Below, piece by piece: positions 22,201 through 33,820 of a stretch of DNA of 64,000 nt. The notes below the pieces were generated by a model. It was given only the letters and a program-made list of their open reading frames with translations. It was not told the origin of the DNA and ran no database searches. Origin of the DNA: Bolinopsis microptera (lineage: Eukaryota > Ctenophora > Tentaculata > Lobata > Bolinopsidae). Location of the stretch: assembly GCF_026151205.1 (NCBI RefSeq), contig NC_087074.1:20143240-20207239 (forward strand). Reading direction: 5' to 3'. Position 1 is the stretch's first letter. Every line of letters starts with the position of its first letter. The position numbers and the translations under genes were made by a program.

Positions 22201-24680
22201 CTGAACTTCCCAAGGTAACCTTTTGATCGGCGCTGCAAATTTTTTTTCAAAACTTCTAAAAATTCTTACAATTGTCTACAAAACATTACAAAATTTGTTT
22301 AACAATTTGTTACCATAAAAGTAAAAGGAATTTTAAAAATATCTAAGAAATTTTTTAGCAGAAGTATTTTTCTATTATAACTTTAAAGTTACTCTTTTTT
22401 GCTTGGAACAGGAAAGCGAGCCGCAACATAGGAGGCATATATCCCGGTTACCTAGATATTCCAAGAATATTCGTTCTACAACTAGTGTACATAGTTTTGA
22501 TGTTTGGATATTGGATCCCTGGCCCTGGTAATACAAAATCTGTTTTCCGAGGTGCGGTTTTTAATCTTATTTGATTGACAGTAGTGCGTTATCAGTAGTG
22601 CGTTATCGTAGTGCGTTATTATTGATAAGTAGATGAGAAACCAACCTTTATTAATTTATGCCATAATTATGTCTGCATCTGATTTAATGTGAACCTGAGG
22701 CACCAGTGAACAGTGCACACAAAACCCATTTGTTAGCCATTTTAATAGGATGACAGGGAACCATTACAGTCACTTCATGTCTAATCCTATAATATCTAGT
22801 ACATACTTTTTCAGCATTTTTCATCAAAAGTTTCTTAACTGAATCTTTTGTTTATTAGCCGGCTACTTCTTAGTTTGAACAATACAGCCTTGTGGTTACT
22901 GTGAAGGGTATTTGAAGGGCAATACATTTTAATTTTATTCAACACTGATCGACAAGCTTTTAAGTTTTTAATTGGAGTAAGGAGAATCAACTATTTATTT
23001 GATATTTGATTGTTGTATTTGATTGTAAATGAAATATTCTGTAGTTGATCTTGAGCTCATGTTTTAAATCTAAGGGTTGACAATATTAACTTAATTCTTA
23101 CAATGCCTTGAAATAATATGACAAGTTTTTATGAGATTATCGTTAAACAGCTCCTCAGAACCTGCTGACCCACGAATTTATTGCAATCTTCGTCAGGTTA
23201 TATTGTTCGTATAACTATATAAACAATAGTTTGTTTATGTCTTATAACGATCGTAGATTTACTCGCTGAATAAGCCAAAACGTTTTTTTCACAACCATGT
23301 GGGGCATTTTGTATTATTGTAAGGTTAAAGATTAAGCAATTTATCGCGAGATATTTAAGTGTAACTATTCCGTGAAACGAACTTATTTTGACATGCTACA
23401 TCTGTCTTGAATTTGATTGGTTGAAATTGCCAGCTGATTGTACGATAGCTGTCTTTCGTGACAGTATGATATGCCAAAACAGGTGTGTTTCTTCTGTCAG
23501 TCTAAAGTGAAGTTTATAAATCCTGATGTCGGCCCTTAGATAAAACAAGGGGTTTATTATACAGTGCTTTCCTGATATTTAAGATTTAAGGTACTATACT
23601 TAGTGTTTAAGTTTATTTAGGCAATGAATTTAACCTGGTAAACTGAAATTTCACTGAATTTCAACCACCCTTTTCTTTGGTGCTCATTTTGAGCATTCCA
23701 TTTCTGTTCAGTCAAGTCTCACCTAAACTTTTCAATTATATATATCTTGAAAAGGTATTGAAATTTGATGGTCATATTGATTAAATCTAAGATAAGGGAT
23801 CGTTTACATATCTGAAATCTTCAAGTTTTTGCTGACGTAATAATATGTAATCGGTACCTTCTCATGATGGCAGTGCCTTAATTTTAGTGTTAAGAAGTGA
23901 TATAATAAATGTTATATTAATAATGAATTGGTTATTGTATTCTGAGCATAGATACTAGCATCATTCTAAGTGTACACACCGTATATTTTACTATTGGATG
24001 GGGAAGCAGACTTGTTGTGAACGTACTGTGTACAAGACACGATATTTTCAAGTCAGTGTTAAAACGAGCTAGCTCGGCTCCCTAGTTGTGTACACTGTGT
24101 GTATATATTGGGCTATCGCTTAGATTAATTGGGTTGGAGAATCGACCATGCATACATGCAGATATATTAACGGACGCTATTTTCACTGATAAGCGATTGG
24201 GAAAATGTATCTAGGTCGACATAATGCCGAGTTAGGTATTATCCGAAAACTTTCGGTTTTCATGATAGATGCTCAAATTCGATCGAGCTACCGGCTCCAT
24301 GCTTACAAGCTCATCAGTGAGAAATTGTTTGTTATCTAGCAGTTTATTCTTATTTCCGGGTGGTCAGTGAACTGTACCAGGACACGATATTATCAGGCAT
24401 TATTATAACGAGCTAGCTCGGCCCCCAAGGTGTGGACACTTTGTGTTGAACATGGATTAATTGAGTTTTGTGTACTACAATAGATACGACGCAATACTGA
24501 AGCAGTCGCTATCTAAAATTTGATTGAAATCTCTTCGCTGACTTAAACATTCACCACTGCTAACCCATTTTAAAAGATCACAAGTTCTCCCTAGCTTGAT
24601 ATGTTAGATTAGCTGCATGACCCAAAGTAGACGGAGAACCTTTTAAGATGACTTTTGAGGCGCCAATACAAAAGCTGCTT
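22200..24680. other. 3' flank of G-beta A, duplicated downstream of copy B
   Basis: No gene recognised. Blocks at about 22560-23060 and 23230-23950 have clear counterparts at 28700-29350 and 30440-30850. An imperfect ~344-bp direct repeat is also present (GACACGATATT at 24037 and 24381, with ACGAGCTAGCTCGG in both). Confidence 0.55.
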
Positions 24681-24687
24681 ACGCTAT

Positions 24688-24718
24688 CTACCTATTGGTA
24701 GTGTGTTACCATGGTTAC
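24688..24718. repeat. isolated minisatellite monomer between 11-bp direct repeats
   Basis: The CTACCTATTGGTAGTGTG... unit of the 21645-22200 array occurs once here. TTACGCTATCT lies on both sides (24679-24689 and 24715-24725). Confidence 0.7.
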
Positions 24719-25099
24719 GCTATCTTGCGGATGATGAGTAATCACTCCACGCTCTACGCTCGCTATCTTTAATTCGTTATGAAGGTACCTTTAATTCATA
24801 ATGAAGGTAGCTTTGATGGATATTCCAACGTCATTTCTAAGCTGTAACATTTTTAGAAGTTCTTTAATTTATTACCTGATAGTTGACAGGCAATCAGCTA
24901 AAATTATTCCTAGTTTTTATTTATTGTTAGTTAACTAAAGTTAAGCATGTAAAGCTAAAAACTGGTCCTTAATTTATTAGCATTAAAATTAAGATCGCTA
25001 TGCATCTGCACGCTTAAATCAGCACGTAGCTGAACTCAAAGCATTAACTCTTTCTACCATATACTAGGAGATATATAAATAGTTGAGATTGTTGACGAT

Positions 25100-26586
25100 A
25101 TGGGAGGTGACGACCTTGCAGCGGAAGCCGCTGCCTTGAAACAGAAAATAAGGGATAGTAGAAAAGAGATGTGTGATACTCAGCTTATCAACGAAACGGG
25201 CGACATCGAGTCCATCAAGTTGACTCTTCGTGTTAGGAAAACTCTGAGAGGTCATCTGTCCAAGGTTTGTAATAAAGTTTATAAGGACGTCAAAACGTGG
25301 TTGCACATTGAGTCAAGAGAAGTTTCGTCCATAAAATCGTGTTCGTAATCATAGAAAACTATCATATCGTTTAATTTCAAACATTATTGATACGACTGGT
25401 TAGAAATAAGAATTCCTCATTATTAATATTCAAATATCATCATTATTAAATTGATTTGAGTATTCAACATTTTTCATTTCCTTATACATCGAGGTAAGTA
25501 AGTTTCTTTTTTCTGCCTATATCAATAGTTACCTGTGTTAGTGACACATTTCAAGTGTACCCAAATTCCAACTGTTCTTTCCCACTATGGAGATCGGAGA
25601 ATGGTCAGACGAAGTCACAATTCTTGTTTAGGTGCGTTTACATTTTTGCTCACAAAAAAGGGTGAACAGTCTCAGTAACTCATTTTTTCCTCAGGTTTTT
25701 GCGATGGACTGGGCTGAGGACAGCCGACATCTTGTCTCAGCTAGTCAGGATGGTAAACTCATAGTTTGGGACGCATACACCGCCAACAAGGTCAACGCTA
25801 TTCCACTTCGTTCTTCATGGGTCATGACTTGCACCTACGCTGCCTCAGGTATGGCAAAATAGATCACTTGGTACTGGGCGGTGTGGTATTTCTTTGTTAG
25901 AAATCACATCTTGATACTTTCTAATTCCGTATGACGTGTGTTACAAGACTTTTGTTTGTTGATCCCCCAATATCTGCCCCCTCCCCCTCCGCCTACAATG
26001 TCTGCCGTTAAAGTTTGCAGATAGTTTTCAGTTCGTGAACCAAATGTACTGCTTTTTTAGTTTCGAGCTTAACAATATCGATGTCGTTACAACTTATGTA
26101 TTATGTATAGAAACATAATTTAAGCGCCCCGCCCAAAGCCTGTAATGCTATTCTAATATCTGAAACAAAATGTTGTCGGAGCAACCTGAGCCTTTTATTT
26201 ATGTTTCTTTTTCAGGAAACTTTGTTGCATGTGGTGGACTGGACAATCTGTGTTCTATATATAACTTGAAGACAAAAGAAGGAAACGTCAAAGTAAGTCT
26301 CACCTCCTTGAAGCCTTTAATGTGACATATCAATTGTAATTGTTGTAGTTAACAAAACGCAGAAAGATGGGTAAAATATATATCTATTTCCCTTAATGAG
26401 TAATAACCTAACAGGTAACGAGAGAGTTGGCGGGGCACGATGGTTACTTATCATGTTGCAGGTTCATCAACGATGAGCAGATCTTAACCTCCTCGGGTAG
26501 GCTCTCTAGTCTCTAATCTCTATTCAATACCAAATCTTGTTACCCGTGACTCACCAGTACTAATAGTACCTAATAGTACTATATAT

Positions 26587-26634
<48 letters not shown>

Positions 26635-28354
26635 AACCATATTTCAGTATATTAAAGTATATCCCCGGGTCAAAATCGGAAAAAATCCTACATTTTAATA
26701 TACTTTAATATACCTACAATTAGAAGATTTATATTCTTCGTTAAGATTTACATGATGAACTATATTTTTCACTCAGATTCGCAATATAAGCCTGTTTTAG
26801 GACTAGTACATGAATTTCCATCCAGATTGGTCAAAAATTGGCTGAGCTATGAGCTTTAAAAAATATGCCCATATTTGGGCATACGCTTTTGTCCAAATTC
26901 GCTTTTGCCCAAATTCGATAAAATTTCAATATTTTTTAATGAGACTAACTCTATGTGAAATATATAACTCAGTGTTTGTTGGATATAGTGGATACTAAGT
27001 AAAAAGACCTCCATGAACAAAATTGGGAAAATTGCACATAATATCTCGGTTCAGAATACTAGCCAAAATAACTTCATTAAAATTGAAATAACTCCATCAG
27101 TTTTCAATATTTTTTCAAGAACTTTTTGGAATCGATTAAGGATTGCATTTCAAGCTTATTTTGGGCAACAATTTTTGATGTAGGCCTCCAAGGAGATAGG
27201 GATATATTAAAGTATATTAAAGTATATTAAAGTATATTAAAGTATATCCCCGGGTCAAAATCGGGAAAATCCTACATTTTAATATACTTTAATATGGTTG
27301 GCCCCCCCCCACCCCCCCCCCCCCATATATAGTACTACCTAATAGTAGTCCAGTACTAATGTACTAATCCCGAGTTCAGACGCCATCGTTTATTGTTTTT
27401 CATGTCCTTAACCGTGACTATAGAGTCACAGCTTGGATGTGAACCCCATTTTTCTCAAAATTCGACTTTTTGGAACAGAGCCAAAAAGATTAACAAAGTT
27501 GAATCGTTGGAACAAATGAGCTTAATAAATTAAATTTGTAAGCTTTATGAACTAATGGCAACCGATAATGGGCATTTTGCTCCTTTATAAAATGTTTTTT
27601 TGTTTTTCAAAATCAGGACATTATTTTTGAAACACCCTGTATATACCAGGTGACACGACGTGTGCCTTGTGGGATATAGAAACCGGACAACAAACAACCT
27701 CTCTAGTGGGACATGGGGGTGATGTCAACTGTATCTCTCTAGCCCCTGATGGCAACACATTCATTTCAGGTTTGTGACCGGCACTCTTTGTATTGCCATC
27801 AAATAACATGTTACTCTCATAGGTATATCGCTTAAGATTAATTGGATAAGAAAAATCGAATCGATCATGGATAATACTTCATTTAATATGAACATATTAT
27901 AACCCCTATCAAATCTGGTAACCTTCATTTGGCAGGATCTTGTGATACCACCTCCAAACTGTGGGATATCAGAGACGGGTTGGCAAACCAAACGTTCGAG
28001 GGACACGAACTAGACATAAATGCTATATCCTTTATGTCTAACGGACTAAACTTTGCGACGGGAAGTGAAGACGCAACCTGTCGAATGTTTGACATCCGGT
28101 CAGACCAGGAGATGGCGGTTTACGGAGGGGAGCACATCATCTGTGGGATCACTTCCGTTGCTTTTAGCAAGAGTGGCAGGGTCCTGTTTGCTGGGTATGA
28201 TGATTTCAATTGTCGCGTGTGGGATTTGTTGAAGATGGAACAAACCGCAGCACTTATGGGGCACGAGAACAGGGTGAGTTGCTTGGGGGTCAACGAGGAG
28301 GGACTAGCCCTCTGTACTGGTAGCTGGGATAGTTTCCTCAAAATCTGGAATTAG
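25100..28354 (+). CDS. GNB1: G-protein beta subunit, copy B (6 exons)
   Basis: Tandem paralogue of the gene at 16111 with the same role: WD40 G-beta, obligate partner of G-gamma. Exons: 25100-25264, 25695-25848, 26216-26292, 26415-26496, 27650-27769, 27936-28354. Every exon length equals that of copy A (165, 154, 77, 82, 120, 419), phases agree, no stops or frameshifts are seen, and the product is 338 residues. Replacements against A are scattered and mild (for example VFAMDW for VYAMDW, TALMGH for AQLMGH), while WD/GH motifs and the SFLKIWN end are kept. Both copies therefore look functional. Intron 4 carries a poly-G-ended inverted-repeat element absent from A; B lacks A's exon-4 and 39-bp arrays. 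Start chosen by identity with A. Confidence 0.95.
26565..27349. mobile_element. poly-G-tipped inverted-repeat element in G-beta B intron 4
   Basis: Left end AGTACTATATAT then G46 (26587-26632) then GGCCAACCATATT; the right end is the inverse (AATATGGTTGGC, C9-A-C13, ATATATAGTACT). Inside each end, in direct orientation, is a block TATCCCCGGGTCAAAATCGG flanked by AGTATATTAAAG arrays. CCAGTACTAAT occurs on both sides (26554-26564 and 27350-27360), a possible target duplication. The matching intron of copy A lacks it. No protein-coding potential seen. Confidence 0.75.
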
Positions 28355-29512
28355 GGGGACTTTGTATGTCTGGATATTCACTAACGCTCCCATATCAGGT
28401 CATATACTTTCAAAACTACGGGAGCTCTGCTTTTCCCAGAGTAAAAGGGACAATTCTCGTTATTCTCATGTCTACACCAAACATTAACACAAACGTTAAC
28501 AACATTCTACAGCAAATTTCTTTCAAAAAATAGGAACTATAGAAACATCTTTATCATATTTTGGCAATTGGGTATTCAAAAATTTTATCGTAGCCACCGT
28601 TCAAAATAAAACTCTTAGTTTCTCCTCAGAATCTTCAAATAAGTATACACATTTTCTCCCCACATTTTTGTTTGTTTAATTATTGGATTCCTGGTATGAT
28701 AAAATCTGTTTTATCTAATTTGATTCTCGCAGTAATGTGTTATCATAGAGATTTAGTTATAAATCAACCTTTATTATTTTATGCCATCATATGTTATGTC
28801 TGCATCTAAGTTGGATTTTTATGCGAACCTGATGTATCAATACAGTTTACACAGCAGCACACCGTTTTTAGCCATTTTATTATGATGACAGTGAAAATGC
28901 ATATATTGCATGTTCATATTATGGAGTAGATATTTTAATACAACTTTTTGCCTTTCTGCTCCCATTTTTAATGATGATCCGTCATATTTCAAAAATAACC
29001 GAACTTTAATTTGATTTTTTGAATTCCCGGTAACTCGTTATGTTGAGATAAGTTTGAAATATTATATAAACTATAATTATACAAATCCTGGCATGTACTT
29101 TTTTCTTGGAAAGTTTCTTAACCGAATCAGATACTGCGAGTGTTATAAATGATGTGGCCGGCTACTTCTTAAGTTGCAGAGTAAAGCATGGTAGACAGTA
29201 GTTGCTGTTAAGGGTACATGGAGCTCAAGACATTTTAATTTTATTCAACACTGATCGATAAGCTTTTAAGTTTTTATTTGATATTTGATCGTTGTATTTG
29301 ATTGTAAATGATATATTCTGTAGTTGTTCTTGAGCTCCTGTTTTAAATCTAAGGGTTGACAATATTTACTTAATACAACACCTTGAGATAATACGATATG
29401 TTTTTATGAGATTTAATTATCGTATAACAGAATTTCTTCGCAAAACATGCTATCTGATTACAATCTTGATTAATTTTAATCTTCGTCAAGTTATTACACG
29501 CAATAGTTTGTT
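28355..29512. other. 3' flank of G-beta B
   Basis: No gene. Alignable with the flank of copy A (22200-23230), e.g. CAACCTTTATTA...TATGTCTGCATCT. Confidence 0.5.
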
Positions 29513-29514
29513 TA

Positions 29515-30438
29515 CCTTATCGGACCTTATTTGGACGGACATTACTTGAACGCTGGAGGCCCTAGCGTTCATCTTAATGTCCGTTCAAATAAAGTCCGTT
29601 CAATTAATGTCCGTCCAAGTTAAAGTCCGTCGAAATTTTAAAAAAATTTTTTCTATTTCGAACTTTTTGCCCAGAATATGACAACTTTGAGAACTTTATT
29701 GTGCCGCAAGTTAACGACGGAAAGGTTCTCCTTGGTCTGCCGGAGGCACAGAAAACTCTACTACTACTACTACTAGTATATGATGTTTTCAAGGGTCACT
29801 TGACGGAAAAAAGTCAACAAAATTATGGCACTCAACAACATAGTTCATGAACTAGTCCCCGCCAACATGACAAACTTGTTCCAGCCTAGCTCTAGATATT
29901 ATATGGGTAAATCGTGTTGCCAAGGACATTGTCCGACGTTTTTATAGTTCATATTAATAATGAAACAGTGCTAGGAAAGCTCCACGTGATGTCAAGGTTA
30001 ACCTTAAGTTGTCTAAGATAAAACCACTTCACGCCGAATGGCTTGTAAAAGTTAACACTGAAATGTAGGACCGGGGTAGTTTGATAAAAAAAGGTTTCCA
30101 TAAAGCTAGAAATCACTGATGCTTTAAGCATGGACTATTTCATGCACGAAAACCCATTTGATGAAGATGATATGTGATATTAGACACTGATCATGTACAC
30201 ATTTTTAAACATTTTTACTGCTTAAAGACTGCTTTTCTTACTAACTGTATAAAAAATGGATTTAAAAATCATTTGCTGAAATTTAAAAAACGTCAAAAAA
30301 ACGCCAAAAAAACGTCAAAAAAACGTCAAACAAAATTCGGATTTTTGATGGTTTTGAATGCCTTCGAGCGTTCATATTAATGTCCGTTCATAAATATGTC
30401 CGTTCATGTAATGTCCGTCCAAATAAGGTCCGATAAGG
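29515..30438. mobile_element. 924-bp DNA transposon derivative, TA target duplication
   Basis: Terminal inverted repeats of about 38 bp: CCTTATCGGACCTTATTTGG... and its reverse complement at the right end, with several subterminal ATGTCCGTTCA/GTCCGTCCAA repeats. TA flanks both ends (29513-29514, 30439-30440). The paralogous site downstream of G-beta A (about 23230-23240, GTTTGTTTATGTC) has the uninterrupted sequence with a single TA, a natural empty site. TA duplication points to Tc1/mariner-like transposition. No intact transposase; the interior is AT-rich with only short ORFs. Confidence 0.85.
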
Positions 30439-30884
30439 TATGTCTTTTTATGATGGTAGATGTGCTCACTGAATAAGTCAAAACTTGTTTCACGTTCACT
30501 TGGCACATTTTGTATTGTTCTCAGGATAAAGATCGAGCAATTTATCTCGAGATGTGTAAGTGTAAATAGTCCGCGAAACAATTATCCTGTGTCAGCAATT
30601 TAATGGTCTGTCAAAACGGACAGACCATGTTAAAATGAAATTATCTGATTAATGATTATGCATTATGTCAGTTCTAAATAAGCCGCTTAATTTTGTCTTT
30701 TTATCATCATTTGCAGACGTAATATGTGTCATGTGAACGGTCCCTTATTATGATGGCATTGTCTTTTAGTTTTAATGTTAGTGTTAAGAAGTTATATTAT
30801 AGATGTTATAAATGATGAATTGGTTATTGTATTCCTAGTATAGATCCCAGAGTAATTTTTTGTTTGCTGCTAGATACTACCAAT

Positions 30885-30943
30885 GGGTCCGGGACTCTAC
30901 GGCGTAAGACTCTAACCCTAACCCGCCGTAGAGTCCCGGACCC
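30885..30943. repeat. hairpin, perfect 20-bp arms, loop with TAACCC repeats
   Basis: Arms 30885-30904 and 30924-30943 are exact reverse complements. The 19-nt loop contains CTAACCCTAACC, like the telomeric C-strand. Confidence 0.85.
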
Positions 30944-30949
30944 CACTAC

Positions 30950-32250
30950 TAATATCACAGGGCAGAGGATACTATGTCGCGACAAATATAATAGAGCAGT
31001 CTGGTGGTGAATTGGACCTATCCGTGTATAACAGTGTAGGTGCATATAGGGCCCTGCGATGATATCAAAGTGACCCAAATTGCAAATCGATGTATCTTGG
31101 ACACTGATTCCAAATCTGAAATCACTCCATAACATTGCTTCCCTAATGGTTTATTTCATTATTTTTTATTGTTAATTAACAAAAAAACTGCTATTTTCTT
31201 ATTTTGGACACGTGAATACCAGTTAAACGCAAACAGCAAATTCTACTGTTTATGGTCAGAGTTTGGAGTAATACGGTTTAAGTTTATAGTTACCTAGCTT
31301 GCTAGTCTTTCTTGCTGAGAAGCGAGCAAGAGACCAGAAAGCTTGAAGCTAGCCTAGATAACCTTATTTTTAAAAATTTAAAAAAATAAATATGCAACCT
31401 ACTAAAACCAATGGGGCCCTCCCCGGGGTCATTACATTTACTCTCGCATTTGCGAGAGTCGTCCCAAAGGTGTGAAAGTAGGTCAAGATTTGTTCACACC
31501 AAGCTCTAGCATCGCTATTAGTATTTGTTGACCATCTGCCTTCACTGAAGTATGTTTTTAGAGAGTGGAGGCCGACCGTCAGCTTGGGAAGCAGGGCCAA
31601 GTGGTAAACAACGTCAAGGCTCCCTTCCACATGGACCATGTTGGTTTTGGCAGATACTGTGGTAATAAGATATGAAGTGAATGAGTGAAATGAAGTGAGT
31701 GAAAAGGGTGTAAAAGAGGAAGAGCTTGTAAGGTAGTTTAGGAATGGAAGGAAGCAGGGCATGTACTACAAAAAACAGCTAGTAGTACTGTAAGATAGTA
31801 ACAATAACCATTGATAATTAAGTAACAAAGACAGCAATATAAATGGGGTGGACAATTTGCCCTTATCGGCCAATAGAACTTTTGTGACCTATTTTGTCTC
31901 CTGTAAGTGAAAGTTTAAGAAGTTTGATATACCCCTGCCAGATCGGCATGTCCCCTGCCTGAAATCTTTTGCTAATGTACCATTTGGCAACAATATTAAA
32001 GATAACCTAGATAACCTTAACAATAAAAGCTGAACTCAACACATAACAGAGTATATGAACTTACACTTAAATGTTTATAACATGCTGAGAATGAGATGCG
32101 TCTCGTTGCCGGTTCTAATTTCTGAAACATGAACAATTAAAACAAATATTAACCATTTTTATTACGGGTTACCTGGGGACCCCAGGCTATTATATTTATG
32201 TTCATAATCATAGAGATTCGGCGGAAAGACAAGCTGAGCGCCGCCCAGTA
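30950..32250. other. no gene recognised
   Basis: No supported gene. The block TTACCTGGGGACCCCAGGC at 32169-32187 matches the end of the inverted-repeat element at 59186-59451, so a fragment of that repeat is probably present. Confidence 0.4.
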
Positions 32251-32251
32251 A

Positions 32252-32809
32252 GATTATGGATTACGGGTACCATCCGTTGATGGGTATAATACTCTGATCG
32301 TCCCGGTCTGGAACCCCAGCAAAATCACCGATATAGAAGCAATTGAAAATGTTCAGAGGAACTACACTCGCCGTATCTTAGGTTGTCAGCAATTGGACTA
32401 TTGGGACCGTCTTAAGAAGCTGGACCTGCTCTCCCTGCAGAGGCGGAGAGAGCGATACATCCTGATCCATACATGGAAGATGGCAAACGACCTTGCTCCA
32501 AATGACATCAACATGGTATTCAAGGAAAACGCTCGACATGGCATAAAAGCCATAGTCCCACCACTGAACAACAAATCGCAACGATCAATGGCCACTCATT
32601 ACGAGAATTCCTTTGGAGTGAATGCAGCGAGACTATGGAACCTCCTCCCACGACAAGTGAACAGTTTAACTGCTCTAGGACTCTTCAAGGTATCACTTGC
32701 TCGATTTTTGGAGACTCTTCCCGATACCCCGCCAACCAAAGGATACACCGCCATCACCAACAACTCACTCCTGGAATGGAATCTACAGAAAGATCTGAAC
32801 CAGGAATGA
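32252..32809 (+). pseudogene. LINE reverse transcriptase, C-terminal fragment
   Basis: An open frame of ~185 codons without its own ATG. It reads like the post-RT C-terminal region of Jockey/CR1-group LINEs: PVWNPSKITDIEAIENVQR, then YTRRILGC, LDLLSLQRRRERY, the SQRSMATHYENSFGV stretch and AARLWNLLPRQV. This is a 5'-truncated, dead-on-arrival copy with no catalytic motifs. It is followed by AAGTACCTAAAGTAAGTAAG, a typical short-repeat LINE tail, directly before a GPCR fragment at 32884. Confidence 0.75.
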
Positions 32810-32883
32810 ATGGAGGACGTACTAGTTACTGTTGTCCAGAAGCACTCCCTGCCAAACCAACCTAAAGTACCTAAAGTAAGTAA

Positions 32884-33470
32884 GTCCATGGTAAATCTGA
32901 TTTCAATGCCAAACTTGCTGTTTGCTCTTTTATATACGGGCAATACATTTCCAACCTTGTTACTAATATTGTGAGTCTTCTCACCCTGGTCCCCTTTACT
33001 GTAATCACCGTGATTAACATAGTCCCGTCACCCTGGTCCCCTTTACTGTAATCACCGTGATTAACATAGTCTTCTCACCCTGGTCCCCTTTACTGTAATC
33101 ACCGTGATTAACATTGTCCCGTGGGCCTATGTGGGTACGTATTTTAAGTCACATACGGACACTTCATTCAGACCACCATGACAGCCCTGGTATGGTCACA
33201 ACCGCGGCGGTTACAGGTCTCTTCTGGGTGATGTGGAGTCCTACTGTGGTACGGTTACACCTCTCTGCTATAAAAGGAGAAGACTTGATACCGGCATGGC
33301 TGGAAAAAATGCGGTATCTCTACATGTTGGGAGCGTACTTAAACCCGCTTATCTATACCTTGACATATTTTCATCGCCTCAATCAATTTTTAAAAGTATA
33401 TGATGCAATGCCCGGGGCTGCAGCAGTAGCCGCAACAGCAACTGCAGACACCACGATAAAAATTTATTAA
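32884..33470 (+). pseudogene. rhodopsin-class GPCR fragment (ECL2-TM7), frame-broken
   Basis: Frame 1 from 32884 encodes an extracellular-loop-2-like stretch with a cysteine (AKLAVCSFIYGQYISN), then TM5 (VSLLTLVPFTVITVINI). TM6 and TM7 are in another frame: VTTAAVTGLFWVMWSPTVV, where WSP stands for CWxP, and YMLGAYLNPLIYT, the NPxxY motif. The TM5 coding stretch is repeated three times with a 47-bp period, which is not a multiple of 3, so frames cannot join without a shift. TM1-TM4 and the DRY motif are not found here; they may lie upstream beyond the LINE fragment or be lost. The stop codon falls inside a MITE terminus. Ligand unknown; no retinal-binding lysine in TM7, so not an opsin. Confidence 0.6.
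32981..33121. repeat. 47-bp repeat, three copies, inside GPCR TM5
   Basis: TCACCCTGGTCCCCTTTACT starts at 32981, 33028 and 33075. Copies differ only at CTTCTC versus CCCG before the block. Confidence 0.9.
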
Positions 33471-33715
33471 ATACAGAATAAATGTTTATTAATCCACGAA
33501 TCAACGCTCGCGGATCGCGCTTTCTCGCAAATCAACGCTCTCTTACTGATCAGGATTTTATTTTTAGTGCTTAGTCTTACAAATTCATTTTTCGATACAG
33601 CATCAAACATGGAATAATTGATATTGATCAAATTATATTATTTTGCTGGTTTCTTAAAAATAATATCTTTAAGAACGCGAGCGTTGATTCGTGTATTTAT
33701 TCGGTATTTAATAAA
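33463..33715. mobile_element. MITE, ~250 bp with ~40-bp inverted ends
   Basis: The left end TTTATTAAATAC...CACGAATCAACGCTCGCG matches the reverse complement of the right end CGCGAGCGTTGATTCGTG...GTATTTAATAAA with a 5-bp length difference. The GPCR fragment's last codons and TAA (33468-33470) lie within the left end. Confidence 0.7.
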
Positions 33716-33820
33716 CTATCTTAGATATAGGGCAGTCGAGTTTTCTTCTTCTTTCTTTCAACGTTGGACAGCTGCACTCGTGCATACCGAATTTTTTGGC
33801 AGTCCTTGAAAATTAGTGCC

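Noticed and set aside
26587-26632. G46 tract as assembly gap filler
   Set aside because: The opposite end of the same inverted-repeat element has a matching C-tract, so the tract is probably real, although its exact length is doubtful.
31370-31762. 130-codon minus-strand ORF
   Set aside because: Ser/Phe-rich, low complexity, no domain; not supported.
33114-33470. Opsin
   Set aside because: NPLIY is present but the retinal-binding lysine position in TM7 is a methionine (YMLGAYLNPLIY).
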